A stretch of DNA of 64,000 nt from Methyloceanibacter superfactus (GTDB lineage: Bacteria > Pseudomonadota > Alphaproteobacteria > Rhizobiales > Methyloligellaceae): NCBI RefSeq assembly GCF_001723305.1, contig NZ_LPWF01000026.1:62001-126000 (forward strand), in the 5' to 3' direction. Position numbers and translations under genes: made by a program. Each line of letters starts with the position of its first letter. Positions within the stretch are counted from its first letter, which is position 1. This document shows positions 20,338 through 29,869 of this stretch, in pieces. The notes beneath the pieces are model-generated. The model made no database searches. It saw only the letters and a list, made by a program, of their open reading frames with translations, and had not been told where the DNA came from.

Positions 20338-21512
20338 GCCGGTGCGGCGAGACGCTGGCTCGCGCGCTGCTTGATGCTGGCGCTTTTGAGCTGGCCGCAG
20401 GCCGCCATGATGTCCCGGCCACGGGGGCTCCGGACGGGGCTCGCATAGCCGGCGCGGTTCACGACCTCGGCGAACTTCTCGATCTGCTCCCAGTCGGAGC
20501 ATTCGTATGGTGCGCCGGGCCAGGGATTGAACGGGATGAGATTGATCTTGGCGGGGATCTTGGCCAGCAGCCGCACCAGAGCCTTGGCGTCGTCGACGGA
20601 ATCGTTCAGGCCCTTCAGCATCACGTACTCGAACGTGATGCGCTTGGCGTTGGACAGGCCGGGATAATCGCGGCACGCTTGAAGCAATTCACGAATAGGC
20701 CACTTCTTGTTGATGGGGACGAGCTCGTCGCGCAATCCGTCACGCACCGCGTGCAGCGAGATGGCGAGCATGGTGCCGGCCTCCTCACCCCAGCGCGGGA
20801 TCTCCGGAACCACGCCCGAGGTCGAGAGCGTGATGCGGCGTTTGGAGATGGAAAGTCCCTCGCCGTCGGCGGCGACGGCGCAGGCATCGCGCACATTGTC
20901 GAAATTGTAGAGGGGCTCGCCCATGCCCATGAGCACCACATTGGTGATCTTACGCTCGGAGTCGGGAAGTCCGCGTGTGTCGGCGGCCGTGGCGCCGGGC
21001 CAATCGCCGATGCGATCGCGCGCGAGCATGATCTGGCCGACGATCTCGCCGGCGGTCAGATTGCGCACGAGCTTCTGCGTGCCCGTATGGCAGAAGGTGC
21101 AGGTGAGCGTGCAGCCGACTTGGCTCGAAATACAGAGGGTGCCGCGATCCGCCTCGGGGATGTAGACGGTCTCCACCTCCCTTGCCGTCGCCAAGGGCGA
21201 GCAGCCATTTGCGCGTGCGTCGACGGAGACCTGCTCGGAGACGATGTCCGGCCGCGCAAGGGTGAAATGGCTCGCGAGCTCGGCGCGCAGTTCCTTGGCG
21301 ATGTCGGTCATGGCGGCGAAGTCGGTCTGCCCCCGCACATAGATCCAGCTCCACAGCTGGCTCACGCGCATGCGGCGCTGGCGTTCGGGCACGCCGAGCC
21401 CGGCCAGCCGGTCGGCAAGCGCTGACCGGTCGAGCCCGACGAGGGACTCTTTGGAGGCTGACGGGTTCGCCAGCGGCTCGGACTCGAGGCCTATGAGAGT
21501 CGATACGGTCAT
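20334..21512 (-). CDS. rlmN: Dual-specificity 23S rRNA/tRNA adenine-C2 methyltransferase RlmN (one locally frameshifted segment)
   Basis: This is a radical-SAM methylase modifying A2503 of 23S rRNA and A37 of some tRNAs. It has 392 residues from ATG 21512. The 4Fe-4S site is CTLTCTFC, with CISSQVGC just before it. [23 protein letters not shown] and the C-terminal AACGQL with the second catalytic Cys follow. Between about 21227 and 21177 the frame reads [13 protein letters not shown], where the adjacent frame gives the expected [13 protein letters not shown]. One G is missing at its start and one extra G is present at its end. It is coupled to the peroxiredoxin gene. Confidence 0.95.
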   Translation of the reverse strand: MTVSTLIGLESEPLANPSASKESLVGLDRSALADRLAGLGVPERQRRMRVSQLWSWIYVRGQTDFAAMTDIAKELRAELASHFTLARPDIVSEQVSVDARANGCSPLATAREVETVYIPEADRGTLCISSQVGCTLTCTFCHTGTQKLVRNLTAGEIVGQIMLARDRIGDWPGATAADTRGLPDSERKITNVVLMGMGEPLYNFDNVRDACAVAADGEGLSISKRRITLSTSGVVPEIPRWGEEAGTMLAISLHAVRDGLRDELVPINKKWPIRELLQACRDYPGLSNAKRITFEYVMLKGLNDSVDDAKALVRLLAKIPAKINLIPFNPWPGAPYECSDWEQIEKFAEVVNRAGYASPVRSPRGRDIMAACGQLKSASIKQRASQRLAAPA

Positions 21513-21632
21513 GGGATGGCACGGCACCTCAAGAGGGAGCACCGGCAAGGGGCCGGGGCCATCGTCCTCATATCATGCGGCACGGCGGAAAAGCCAAGTC
21601 CAGGAGCCGAAAGACCGAGAAACGCGGCAAAT

Positions 21633-22136
21633 CTAGCTGCCGCACTCCTTGACGATGCGGTCGAGCGCGTCGGAAATGCCACTCAGGGAGTAGTTATCGC
21701 TCGTGTCGGTGCCGCGGGCCGATCGGCCCTGCACCTTCATGGCGCTGCCGGCCTTCATGGCGCCGACCAGCTTGGCCTCGTCTTCGGTTTTCTCGACGAA
21801 GGCCCCTTCGTCCTTGGTGAACAGCTCGAACTTGTCGTTGCCCACCGTGACGGTGACCTTGGCGCCGGCGGCGAAGGGGTAGCCCATCTTCACGCTGATC
21901 TCGCCGGTGACCTTATCGGCGGGATAGTGGGAGATATAGAAGTAGATGGGGCCGCGCCGGACGTTCTTCGGGCTCGAATCCTTAGGCTGGGACACGGCGA
22001 AGCACACCTTCGGGCTCCCGGTGGCCGTATAGGCCGACCAGTCCTTGTATTTCTCGAGAAGTTTGACTTCCTGCGCGAAAGCCGGCGCCGTGCTCAACGC
22101 CAGCATCACGCAAGCAGCTCGAACGGCTCGGCGCAT
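21633..22136 (-). CDS. Invasion-associated locus B (IalB) family periplasmic protein
   Basis: From ATG 22136 (MRRAVRAACVMLALSTAPAF) a signal peptide ends at AFA-Q. The mature domain shows the IalB pattern (PF06776): KDWSAYTATGSPKVCFAVSQ, PIYFYISHYPADKVTGEISV and LVGAMKAGSAMKVQGRSARG. It has about 167 residues. IalB-type proteins are widespread in Rhizobiales, and outside Bartonella no role in invasion is implied. An in-frame ATG 16 codons upstream is less likely. Confidence 0.87.
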   Translation of the reverse strand: MRRAVRAACVMLALSTAPAFAQEVKLLEKYKDWSAYTATGSPKVCFAVSQPKDSSPKNVRRGPIYFYISHYPADKVTGEISVKMGYPFAAGAKVTVTVGNDKFELFTKDEGAFVEKTEDEAKLVGAMKAGSAMKVQGRSARGTDTSDNYSLSGISDALDRIVKECGS

Positions 22137-22208
22137 CTCCCCGTCCCCGATTCGTGAGCAAGCGTTAGGCATGAATGTCCCCAATCTTCACTACATCAGG
22201 CCGTTAGG

Positions 22209-22760
22209 TCAACCCTGTGGCCTTCGCCGCTTTGGCGCCCCTTGCACGTGGGGCGCCGGTCCCTCCACGGCCGCCCCCTCGGTGACCGGCCGAGGCGCAA
22301 AGCGGCCCAGCGTCCGCACACGGTCATACATCATTATGGCCCCCGCCGTGGCCACGTTGAGAGAGAAGGCTGTGGGTATTCGGACCAAGTGCTGGCAGCG
22401 GGCGACGAGCTCGGGCGACAGCTCGCCCCGTTCCGGCCCCAACACATAGGCGGCCCGCACAGGGTGTGGAAAACTCGGCAGATCGGCCGCGCCGTCGAGA
22501 ATCTCTATGCCGACGAGGCTGCACCCCTTGGGCAGCCGCATCTCGTCGAGGGTCCGCCAGTGATAGACGGGCAAATGGGTCTCGGCCCGGGAGGTGTCGG
22601 AGCGCATCTCTAGGGCACGTTCGTCGGCGCCGAGCGTGAACATGAAGCTCGCCCCGAAGGCATGGGCCGAGCGCAGCAAATTGCCCACATTGACCGATTT
22701 GGAGATGCCTTCGGCGCCGATGCCGAAATAGCCGCGAACGTGTGGAGGTAGAGGTTTCAC
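22209..22760 (-). CDS. TrmH/SpoU-family RNA 2'-O-methyltransferase
   Basis: The three SPOUT knot motifs are present: NVGNLLRSAHAFGASF, YVLGPERGELS and IPTAFSLNVATAGAIMMYDR. The target RNA is not known. The family usually starts at MRGYFGIG. Here that codon is GTT, and GTG 22760 (VKPLPPHVRGYFGIG) is the nearest possible start, giving 183 residues. Longer in-frame reading to 22889 has no homology. The C-terminal tail is basic. Confidence 0.85.
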   Translation of the reverse strand: MKPLPPHVRGYFGIGAEGISKSVNVGNLLRSAHAFGASFMFTLGADERALEMRSDTSRAETHLPVYHWRTLDEMRLPKGCSLVGIEILDGAADLPSFPHPVRAAYVLGPERGELSPELVARCQHLVRIPTAFSLNVATAGAIMMYDRVRTLGRFAPRPVTEGAAVEGPAPHVQGAPKRRRPQG

Positions 22761-22963
22761 AACCTTTCTCTGCCATAGACTGGGTCCGAAAAAAAGCGGT
22801 GCCGGACCCGTGAAGTGACGTGGGGCCCGTATAGCAACGTTGGCCCCGTGAGTGGTTTGAAGGTTGCGCTCGCCGGAAGACGACTGCAAAACCTCTGCAC
22901 TTACCTGACACCAGCGAGAGCTGCCGCGCGGACACCCCCGAGCAGCTCCACAGGAGCGGCTTC

Positions 22964-23938
22964 ATGCGTGTTGCGCAGTTCAGCGAGTTTGGCGGACCCC
23001 AGGCCTTGCACTTGGAAGAGGTCGCCGACCCGACGCCCGGACCGGGCGAAATCCTCATCAAGGTCACGGCCGTCGGACTCAACTTCTTCGACACGCTCAT
23101 GCTGCGCGACAAATACCAGGTGTCGCCGCCGTTGCCGTTCTCGCCCGGCGCGGAAGTCGCCGGGCCCATTGAGGCGATCGGCGAGGGCGTGACCGAATTC
23201 AAGGTGGGACAGCGCGTGGTGGCGTTTATCGGCGGCAATGGTTGCCGCGAGCGTCTGGTCACCAAGGTCAAGAACGCGATTCCGATTCCCGACGGGGTCA
23301 GCGACGAAATAGCGGCGGGCATCGTCATCACTTACGGCACGGCGCTGCACGGTCTGAAAGACAGGGGCCAGCTCAAGCCCGGAGAAAGCGTGGCGGTGCT
23401 GGGCGCGGCGGGCGGCGCCGGCGTGGCGGCGGTCGAGCTCGCCAAGCTGATGGGCGCGCGGGTCATCGCGGTCGCTCGTCGAAAGACAAGCTCGCCTTCG
23501 CCAAGGCGCATGGCGCCGACGAGGGCGACTACACGGATGAGGATCTGAGCGCGCCTGAAGAACCTGACCCTGCCAAAAGGCGTTGAGGTGCTTTACGACT
23601 GCGTCGGCGGTGCGAGCGCCGAGCCGGCCTTGCGGGCCATGGCGTGGGAAGGACGTTATCTCGTGCTGGGCTTTGCGTCAGGCGAGATACCGCGCATTCC
23701 GCTCAATCTCGTCCTGCTGAAAGGCTGCTCGATCATCGGCGTGTTCTGGACATCGTTCGTGGAGCGCGAGCCGGAACAGCATCGCGCCAACACTGCGCAG
23801 CTTCTCGAGTGGTGCAAGGAGGGGAAGATCGTCCCCCATATCCACGGCACCTACCCGCTGGCCGAGACAGCGAAGGCGTTGATGGAGATCGAAGGCCGCA
23901 AGGTCACTGGCAAGGTGATCATCAACCCGCAAGCGTGA
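22964..23938 (+). CDS. Quinone-oxidoreductase-like NADPH dehydrogenase, MDR superfamily (two frameshifts)
   Basis: This is a zinc-free medium-chain reductase. ATG 22964 (MRVAQFSEFGGPQALHLEEV) leads into LNFFDTLMLRDKYQ, PFSPGAEVAG and the nucleotide-binding VAVLGAAGGAGVAAVELAKL. From about 23475 the continuing reading is SSKDKLAFAKAHGADEG in a second frame. It then returns near 23545 (RLKNLTLPKGVEVLYDCVGG) to the end, KVTGKVIINPQA. Reconstructed length is about 325 residues, normal for the family. Substrate unknown. Confidence 0.88.
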
Positions 23939-23950
23939 GCGTCGACGCTC
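23937..23950. other. 14-bp perfect palindrome at the end of the oxidoreductase gene
   Basis: GAGCGTCGACGCTC starts inside the TGA stop codon. It could form a short hairpin, but no T-run follows, so it is at best a weak terminator. Confidence 0.5.
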
Positions 23951-24071
23951 GATAACGACTACCCAAACCCGAAGCTAAGGCGCACACTCTCATGCTGCCG
24001 CTCAAAGGTCTGAAAGACCTCTGCTCCTCTTCCGGGGTCATACGCCACGCCCTCGGCACAAGGAGGGCCTG

Positions 24072-24359
24072 ATGAAAGCCAAGATACTCGCAGTCGCTGC
24101 TACCCTCCTTCTCGGCACGAGCGACCAGACCTTGGCGCAAATGAGATGCACAGTCAGCGACCCGACTGGTACGCCACTGAATGTACGCAGCCGGCCAAAT
24201 GGGCCAATCGTGGGTGGGCTGCACAACGGGTCGCGGGTGCTTCTTTGGCAACTGGTTTACGTCGGTGGCCAACCATGGGCGAAGATCACACCCATAGGCC
24301 TGGGCAAAGCTGGGTGGGTCTTCCGTAAGTATCTGAGCTGTCAGCCGCTTTACGACTAG
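24072..24359 (+). CDS. Small exported SH3-like protein, 95 aa
   Basis: AAGGAGGGCCTG precedes ATG 24072. A signal peptide (about 1-23, ending TLAQ) is followed by a bacterial SH3-like domain: CTVSDPTGTPLNVRSRPNG, then VVGGLHNGS-like loops (IVGGLHNGSRVLLWQ) and KAGWVFRKYLSCQ. Two cysteines probably pair. Such domains often bind cell-wall peptides, but no partner is visible here. Confidence 0.82.
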   Translation: MKAKILAVAATLLLGTSDQTLAQMRCTVSDPTGTPLNVRSRPNGPIVGGLHNGSRVLLWQLVYVGGQPWAKITPIGLGKAGWVFRKYLSCQPLYD

Positions 24360-24501
24360 GAACGCATGGCGACGCACGGTGCCCAGACCGCTGAAAGACC
24401 TGCTTGGCGTCGATGAGAACGGTGCGACAAGGCGCGCCAGAATTCGCTGATTCAAGTCAAAACCGTCATGCGGCGTGGCGTCATGCTGACGTTAAACAGT
24501 T

Positions 24502-24513
24502 GATAACGTTATC
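24502..24513. promoter_or_regulatory. Candidate operator palindrome before the ferric-reductase gene
   Basis: GATAACGTTATC is a perfect 12-bp palindrome ending 15 bases before the start codon of the flavocytochrome gene. A related ACGTTA occurs ten bases upstream of it. The position suggests repression of initiation; the cognate regulator is unknown. Confidence 0.45.
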
Positions 24514-24528
24514 CAGAGCGACGTCGCC

Positions 24529-25884
24529 ATGCAGAACATCAAACGCACATTTTGGGGTGCTTTCGCTCTCCTGACGATCCTCTGGCTTGTCGCCGAGCCC
24601 TCGGTGTTTCAGCCGGCCAGCTTCCGCGCCTTCCGCGCGGCGATGATGCAATACAGCGGTGTGATCGCCATGGGGGCCATGAGCATGGCGATGATCCTGG
24701 CGCTTCGACCCCCTTGGCCGGAGCGGTGGTTTGGCGGCCTCGACAAGATGTACCGCCTGCACAAGTGGCTCGGTATCGCCGCCCTTGCCGTTGCGGTCGT
24801 TCATTGGCTTTGGGCGCAAGGACCGCGATGGGCGGTTGGCTGGGGATGGCTCGCGGGTCCGCGCCGCGGCGCGCGGTCGCCGATCGACAATCCGGCCGAA
24901 GCATTCTTCAGAAGCTTGCGTGGCACGGCGGAAGGCGTGGGTGAATGGGCCTTCTATGCCGCCGTGGTGCTGATCGTGATCGCGCTCATTCGCTATTTCC
25001 CCTATCGCCTCTTCAACAAGACGCACTGGCTCCTCGCGCCAGCCTATCTGGTGCTGGCTTTCCACGCGGTCGTGCTGATGGATTTCAACTATTGGGCCTC
25101 TCCCATCGGTTGGGTGATGGCGGTGCTGCTCGCCGCGGGTACATGGGCGGCGGTCGTCGTGCTGCTGGGTCTGGTCGGGAGCGGTCGGCAGGTGTTGGGC
25201 GAGATCGCCTCGCTCAACTACTATCCGGGCGTGAGGGCGCTCGAAATCGGGATCAAGGTGCCGCATGGGTGGCCCGGCCACAGGCCCGGTCAATTCGCCT
25301 TCGCCACCTCTGACGTTGCCGAAGGGGCGCATCCTTACACCATCGCCTCGGGCTGGGATGACGAGACCCGCCAGATCACCTTCATCACCAAGGAGCTGGG
25401 CGATCATACCAGTCACCTACGCGAGCAACTCGCCGTCGGCCAGGCGGTGACGATCGAGGGACCCTATGGTTGCTTCACCTTCGAGGACGACCGCCCGCGC
25501 CAGATTTGGATCGGGGGCGGCATCGGCATCACGCCCTTCGTCGCGCGCATGAAACACTTGGCGGCGCAGCGGGCCAGGGCTGACGGCGGGGCGGCGTCGC
25601 AGACCGTCGATCTATTTCACTGCACGCCCGATGTGGACGAGGAAGCCTTCGGCAAGCTGGCTGCGACGGCGAAGTCGGCGAACGTCAATCTTCATCTTCT
25701 GGTCGACGCGCGTGACGGCTTCTTGACCGGCGAGCGCATCCGCAAGGTGGTGTCCCAATGGCGCGACGCCAGCATTTGGTTCTGCGGGCCTGCCGGCTTC
25801 GGCGAGGCTCTGAAGAAGGATTTCGCGGCGAATGGATACCCGGTGGCGCAGCATTTCCATCGGGAACTGTTCGCGATGCGATAA
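24529..25884 (+). CDS. Ferric-reductase-like transmembrane flavocytochrome
   Basis: The protein is 451 residues and intact. The N-terminal half has six hydrophobic helices with two His pairs positioned to hold hemes (LHKWLGIAALAVAVVHW and THWLLAPAYLVLAFHAVV). The C-terminal half is a ferredoxin-reductase module: FAD-binding RPGQFAF with HPYTIAS, NAD(P)-binding GGGIGITPFVARM and FCGPAGFGEAL, ending in an aromatic-poor LFAMR. It transfers electrons from cytoplasmic NAD(P)H across the membrane. The acceptor (ferric iron, oxygen or copper) is not deducible. No iron-uptake genes adjoin it. Confidence 0.9.
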   Translation: MQNIKRTFWGAFALLTILWLVAEPSVFQPASFRAFRAAMMQYSGVIAMGAMSMAMILALRPPWPERWFGGLDKMYRLHKWLGIAALAVAVVHWLWAQGPRWAVGWGWLAGPRRGARSPIDNPAEAFFRSLRGTAEGVGEWAFYAAVVLIVIALIRYFPYRLFNKTHWLLAPAYLVLAFHAVVLMDFNYWASPIGWVMAVLLAAGTWAAVVVLLGLVGSGRQVLGEIASLNYYPGVRALEIGIKVPHGWPGHRPGQFAFATSDVAEGAHPYTIASGWDDETRQITFITKELGDHTSHLREQLAVGQAVTIEGPYGCFTFEDDRPRQIWIGGGIGITPFVARMKHLAAQRARADGGAASQTVDLFHCTPDVDEEAFGKLAATAKSANVNLHLLVDARDGFLTGERIRKVVSQWRDASIWFCGPAGFGEALKKDFAANGYPVAQHFHRELFAMR

Positions 25885-25975
25885 GACCGGCCGCGTCGGC
25901 GCGAACCACGGCGGAGCTTGAATAGCCGTCACCGGTTCCGAAGTCTCGAGGAGACGTTGGTCACGGCGCCCGACG

Positions 25976-26377
25976 CTAGGTCGACCTGGGCAGCTCCTTG
26001 TCGAGCGCCCGTGCCGCCGCCGCCCGATGGGTCGGGGTGATGTGCGAGGAGACCAAGCCCGTCACGGCGGTGAGCAGCGCCATGTCGTCGGCAAAGCCGA
26101 GCCCGCCCAAAATGTCGGGAATGAAGTCCGTCGGGAGGATGAAATAGGCCAGGGCGGCGAGCAGCATGGCGCGCACGCGCAGCGGCGTCGCCGGATCGAG
26201 CGCGCAATAATAGGCGGCGACCAAATCGTCGACAAAGGGCACACGCCCGGCAAAACGCTTCAGCTTGGCCCAAAAGTCGCGACGCACCTTGCGCTCCCGC
26301 TCGGCGAAGGCGCTAAACGAAAGTTGCCGCCCAAGGGCCGCTTCCCGCAATCTGCTGGCATCATTGAAGGCGATCAT
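25976..26377 (-). CDS. DUF1232 (YkvA-like) membrane-associated protein
   Basis: The protein is 133 residues from ATG 26377 (MIAFNDASRLREAALG), with AAGGTGGAG before it. The diagnostic DUF1232 core is PATPLRVRAMLLAALAYFIL with PTDFIPDILGGLGFADDMAL, a helical hairpin followed by a second hydrophobic helix. Function unknown. It is divergent from the phosphatase gene. Confidence 0.85.
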   Translation of the reverse strand: MIAFNDASRLREAALGRQLSFSAFAERERKVRRDFWAKLKRFAGRVPFVDDLVAAYYCALDPATPLRVRAMLLAALAYFILPTDFIPDILGGLGFADDMALLTAVTGLVSSHITPTHRAAAARALDKELPRST

Positions 26378-26507
26378 CGGTCTCCACCTTGTGACGGTCT
26401 CATGGGCGCTCAAGCCCTTGATAAACATAGGGAGAGGGAAGGCCTCCTGCAAGGCGGCGAACGCCTTCGGCTTGCGCCAGGCGGCCCGCCCATGCGAAGG
26501 AGCCGCC

Positions 26508-27005
26508 ATGGCAAAGCATCGTCTCCTCTTTGTGTGTCTCGGCAATATCTGCCGCTCGCCCATGGCCGAGGGCGTGTTCCGCCGTGCCGCCGAGGAGGCC
26601 GGTCTGCTTCATCTGTTCGAGATCGAATCGGCGGGGATGGGGGATTGGCATAAGGGCGAGCCGCCCGACCATCGCGCGCAGAAAGCGGCCCGCGCCCGCG
26701 GCATCGATATTTCCGGTCAAGCCGCGCGCAAGGTGGAGATTGAGGACTTCGACGCGTTCGATCTTGTACTCGCCATGGACGCCTCGAATGTGGCCGATCT
26801 TTACGACATCGCGCCCCACGCCGCGCGCCACAAGATCCGCCGCTTCCTCGAATACGCGCCGTATGGGGAGACGTACGATGTGCCCGATCCGTATTTTGGC
26901 GGGCCGGAGGGTTTCGACCACGCGCTCGATCTGATCGAGGCGGCGGCGCAAGGTCTGCTCGCCGATCTCACGGCGGAAACCTCGGAAAAGTCGGCCAAGA
27001 CGTAA
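26508..27005 (+). CDS. Low-molecular-weight protein-tyrosine-phosphatase
   Basis: The protein is 165 residues with GAAGGAG before ATG 26508. The catalytic loop is VCLGNICRSP (C-x5-R) near residue 10. The general-acid Asp is in YDVPDPYFGG near 126, and GIDISGQAARKV is the usual specificity segment. Cytoplasmic. Related enzymes act on tyrosine kinases of polysaccharide export or on arginine phosphate. None of those partners is next to it. Confidence 0.92.
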   Translation: MAKHRLLFVCLGNICRSPMAEGVFRRAAEEAGLLHLFEIESAGMGDWHKGEPPDHRAQKAARARGIDISGQAARKVEIEDFDAFDLVLAMDASNVADLYDIAPHAARHKIRRFLEYAPYGETYDVPDPYFGGPEGFDHALDLIEAAAQGLLADLTAETSEKSAKT

Positions 27006-27007
27006 GC

Positions 27008-27630
27008 CTACTTTCCGAAGTTGTAGGCGTCCTCGGAGTCGGCGTCCCCGAAGACGTAGTGGTCTCCGGAGTCGTAGCTGTCCTCATGATCGCCGGCGTC
27101 ATCCAGGTCGTAGGCCGCCTCGATGACGTAGGGCCCGCCGCCAACGGAATCCCGCGACGAATAGAGCACGAAGCGATTGACGGTGAAGGTCTCGCCGGCC
27201 ACGCCGCCTTGATGCTCGAGATAGGTGGCGACGGCGCCCGGGCGTGTGCCTCTCAAGCGCGCGAGCGTGACATGCGGCTTGTAGTTGCGGCCCTCGGGCG
27301 GCAAGCCCGCCTCGCGCGCGGCGCGTTCATTGGCCCGGTGCAAGGCATCGAGATCTTCCGACGGCACGATACTGGCGAACAAGGCGCGCGGTTTGTTGCC
27401 GCCAAAACTGCCGAGACCATTCAGGCGCAACTCGAATGGCGGCATGTCGATCTTGCCAAGCGCGAAGGTGAAGTCGCGCGCGGTGGCGCTATCGACGTCG
27501 CCGATGAAGCGCAAAGTCAGATGATAATTTTCCGATCGATCCAGCGCGCGCCGCTCAAACCGGCCCGCAGCACAGTGAGTCGCTCGGCGACGCTGCGCGG
27601 TATCTCGATAGCTGAGAAAAGCCGTGGCAT
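27008..27630 (-). CDS. thpR: RNA 2',3'-cyclic phosphodiesterase (2'-5' RNA ligase family), one frameshift, acidic tail
   Basis: ATG 27630 opens MPRLFSAIEIPRSVAERLTV and GARWIDR. One base is then missing near 27527, after which the frame reads ENYHLTLRFIGDVD. The two catalytic H-x-T motifs are HLTLRF and HVTLARL, as in the 2H phosphoesterase superfamily. The C-terminus after EAAYDL carries an extra 30 residues that are almost all Asp, Glu, Gly, Ser and Tyr (DDAGDHEDSYDSGDHY and on), absent from typical members. It lies 31 bases downstream of the aldo/keto reductase on the same strand. Confidence 0.87.
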
Positions 27631-27661
27631 GTCAAGCGACTCACTTCCCGCATGTCAACAA

Positions 27662-28707
27662 TCAGGGGCAGGGGTTGGGGTAGTCAAGGTGGATTTGATC
27701 GATGTCCTCAAGCACATCGTCCGATAGCGTGATGTTTATCGCCTCGATGTCGCTCTCGAGTTGCGCCATCGAGGTCGCGCCGATGATGCAACTGGTCACG
27801 AATGGCCGGGAAACCGCGTAGCGAATCGCCATTTGCGCCGGGTCGAGGCCGTGCTTCTTGGCCAGCGCCACGTAAGCCGAGACGGCGCGCGGGCCGTTGC
27901 CTTTCTCGTAGCGGCCAAGCCGGTCGAACAGGGTCTTGCGGGAGCCCGGCGGGAGCGCGCCGTTCTCGTATTTGCCGGTGAGATAGCCTTGGCCGAGCGG
28001 GGAATAGGCGAGAAGGCTCACCTGCTCCTGATAGAAAATCTCCGACAGACCCACCTCGAATGACCGGTTGACGAGGTTGAAGGCGTTCTGGATCGAGGCC
28101 GGCGCGGCAGGCCGTGCTGCTCGGCGAGCCTCAAGTAGGTCATCACACCCCACGGCGTCTCGTTGGACAGTCCGATGAAGCGGACCTTGCCGTCGGCCAC
28201 GAGCTTGCCCAGCGTCGACAGAATGTCGTGAATTGGGTGGGCATCCCCGGGCAGCCGGACATATTCGAGCCCCTCAAAGATGCGCATGGGCCGGTCGGGC
28301 CAATGGAGCTGATAGAGGTCAATATAATCGGTCTTGAGCCGGGCGAGGCTCTTGTCGACCGCCTCCAGGATCTGGGCCGGACTTTGCCGGGACAGCGTCG
28401 CGGGCTTATGGCGCAGCCAGTCGATCGTCGTACTGCGTCCGGCGACCTTGGTGGCGACGAGGACCTTGTCGCGGTTCTTGCGCGTCGCAAGCCAAGTGCC
28501 GATGACCTCCTCGGTGCGCCCTTGCGTCTCTGGCTTGGGCGGGATCGGGTAGATCTCGGCGGCATCGAAGATGTTGATGCCGCTATCGACCGCGTAGTCC
28601 ATCTGCGCATGGCCTTCGGCTTCGGTGTTCTGCTCGCCGAAGGTCATCGTCCCGAGGGTGAGGGCGCTCACGTTCACGCCCGTGCGGCCAAGCTCGCGAT
28701 ACTCCAT
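27662..28707 (-). CDS. Aldo/keto reductase, Tas-like (frameshift)
   Basis: An NADPH-dependent carbonyl reductase with a TIM barrel. ATG 28707 (MEYRELGRTGVNVSALTLGT) leads to the catalytic Asp/Tyr in INIFDAAEIYP, Lys in VLVATKVAGR and His in YQLHWPDRPM. At about 28108 one base is missing: LAEQHGLPR continues in another frame as PASIQNAFNLVNRSFEVGLS and YSPLGQGYLTGKYENG. The end is HLDYPNPCP. Reconstructed length is about 348 residues. Substrate unknown. Confidence 0.9.
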
Positions 28708-28907
28708 CAGTCCTCCGATTTTTCTTGCGCGTAAAGGCGCTTAACGATCGAGCAAGGTTAACAGATCGCTACCCGCCATGGCGCTTATCCGTGTTGTTAA
28801 GGAGTGGGGATGTAAGAGGAAAACCGCAACCCCATGAGCATCGCCCGCAGCGAATGCCGCGCGATGGGGGGGTTCATTAGCCGGACGGGATGCAGTGCAT
28901 GGGCGTG

Positions 28908-29858
28908 ATGACCGATCCTAGGAAAGGTGCGGCCGAGGCCTCTTCGACCGAGAATGGGTCCGAGACGGCGCCGCCGGATTTCCATGAGACGTTGACCCAG
29001 CGGCTCAAGCGCTGGCTCCTCGGGACGGCCTACGCGCTCAGGCCAAACCGCATCGCGTTGCTGCCCAGCCTGTGGCGCCTCGCCCTCGTCCACGCTCTTG
29101 CGCCGAAATCCCAGCGCGACATGCTGCCCGCGCTGCCGCGGTTCTACAGTGAGCGCGGACTGGTCGGGATCAGCGATGATCTCTCGGTCCCTTCCCTCGT
29201 CGCCAATTACAAGCGCGGCTTCTTCCCGGTCTGCCATATGGGGCCGATGAAATGGTGGTGCCCGGAAGAGCGCGCCGTCATCGATCCGGCGCATAGTCAC
29301 GTCAGCCGCAACATCCAGCGCCTGCTCCGCCGGCACAAATTCACCGTCACCATGGACCACGACTTTGCCGGCGTGATGGAGGCCTGCGCGCGTCCGCGGC
29401 CGGGCAAGGTGCCGCTCACCTGGATCACGCCGCGAATCATGCGAGCCTTCTGGGCCGCCTACAAGGCGGGCTACGCCCATTCGGTCGAGGTCTGGGACGA
29501 GCAGGGGAATCTGGTCGGCGGGATGTTCGGAGTCGCCATCGGCCAAGTCTATTTCGGCGAGTCGAAATTCTCCGCCGTGCGGGATGCCTCGAAGGTGGCC
29601 ACGGCGGTTCTTCATCGCCACCTCGCCGCGTGGGGCTACAAGCTCTGCGACGCCAAGTGGATGACGCCGGACCTTGCCAGCCTCGGCTTCAAGGTGATGC
29701 CGCGCGACGAATTCCGCTCCTTGCTGCAGTGGTATGTCGACGAACCGGGGCATGTCGGACGCTGGGACGTCGACCCGACGCTCGAGCTGGCCGATGTGCG
29801 GGAGAAGGCGGCGGAAGGCTCGACCTCGCGTGAGTCCGCGTCGCTGAAGGTCGCTTGA
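28908..29858 (+). CDS. aat: Leucyl/phenylalanyl-tRNA--protein transferase-like protein with N-terminal extension
   Basis: The C-terminal two thirds follow the Aat family: MKWWCPEERAVIDPAHSHVS, LTWITPRIMRAFWAAYKAGY, AHSVEVWDEQGNLVGGMFGV, YFGESKFSAVRDASKVATAV and MTPDLASLGFKVMPRDEF. In E. coli, Aat adds Leu or Phe to N-terminal Lys/Arg for ClpS-ClpAP degradation. About 80 extra residues precede the domain. The start at ATG 28908 is chosen because a 24-codon upstream frame (28834-28908) ends there as TGATG; ATG 28890 and 28899 are alternatives. Confidence 0.72.
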   Translation: MTDPRKGAAEASSTENGSETAPPDFHETLTQRLKRWLLGTAYALRPNRIALLPSLWRLALVHALAPKSQRDMLPALPRFYSERGLVGISDDLSVPSLVANYKRGFFPVCHMGPMKWWCPEERAVIDPAHSHVSRNIQRLLRRHKFTVTMDHDFAGVMEACARPRPGKVPLTWITPRIMRAFWAAYKAGYAHSVEVWDEQGNLVGGMFGVAIGQVYFGESKFSAVRDASKVATAVLHRHLAAWGYKLCDAKWMTPDLASLGFKVMPRDEFRSLLQWYVDEPGHVGRWDVDPTLELADVREKAAEGSTSRESASLKVA

Positions 29859-29869
29859 GGCTATTCAAG

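Noticed and set aside
23937-23950. GAGCGTCGACGCTC palindrome as a rho-independent terminator
   Set aside because: No T-run follows; kept only as a palindrome.
28797-29753. Long minus-strand frame of 318 codons opposite the aat-like gene
   Set aside because: The plus-strand frame encodes a recognisable family; the minus frame is its GC-rich shadow with no motif.
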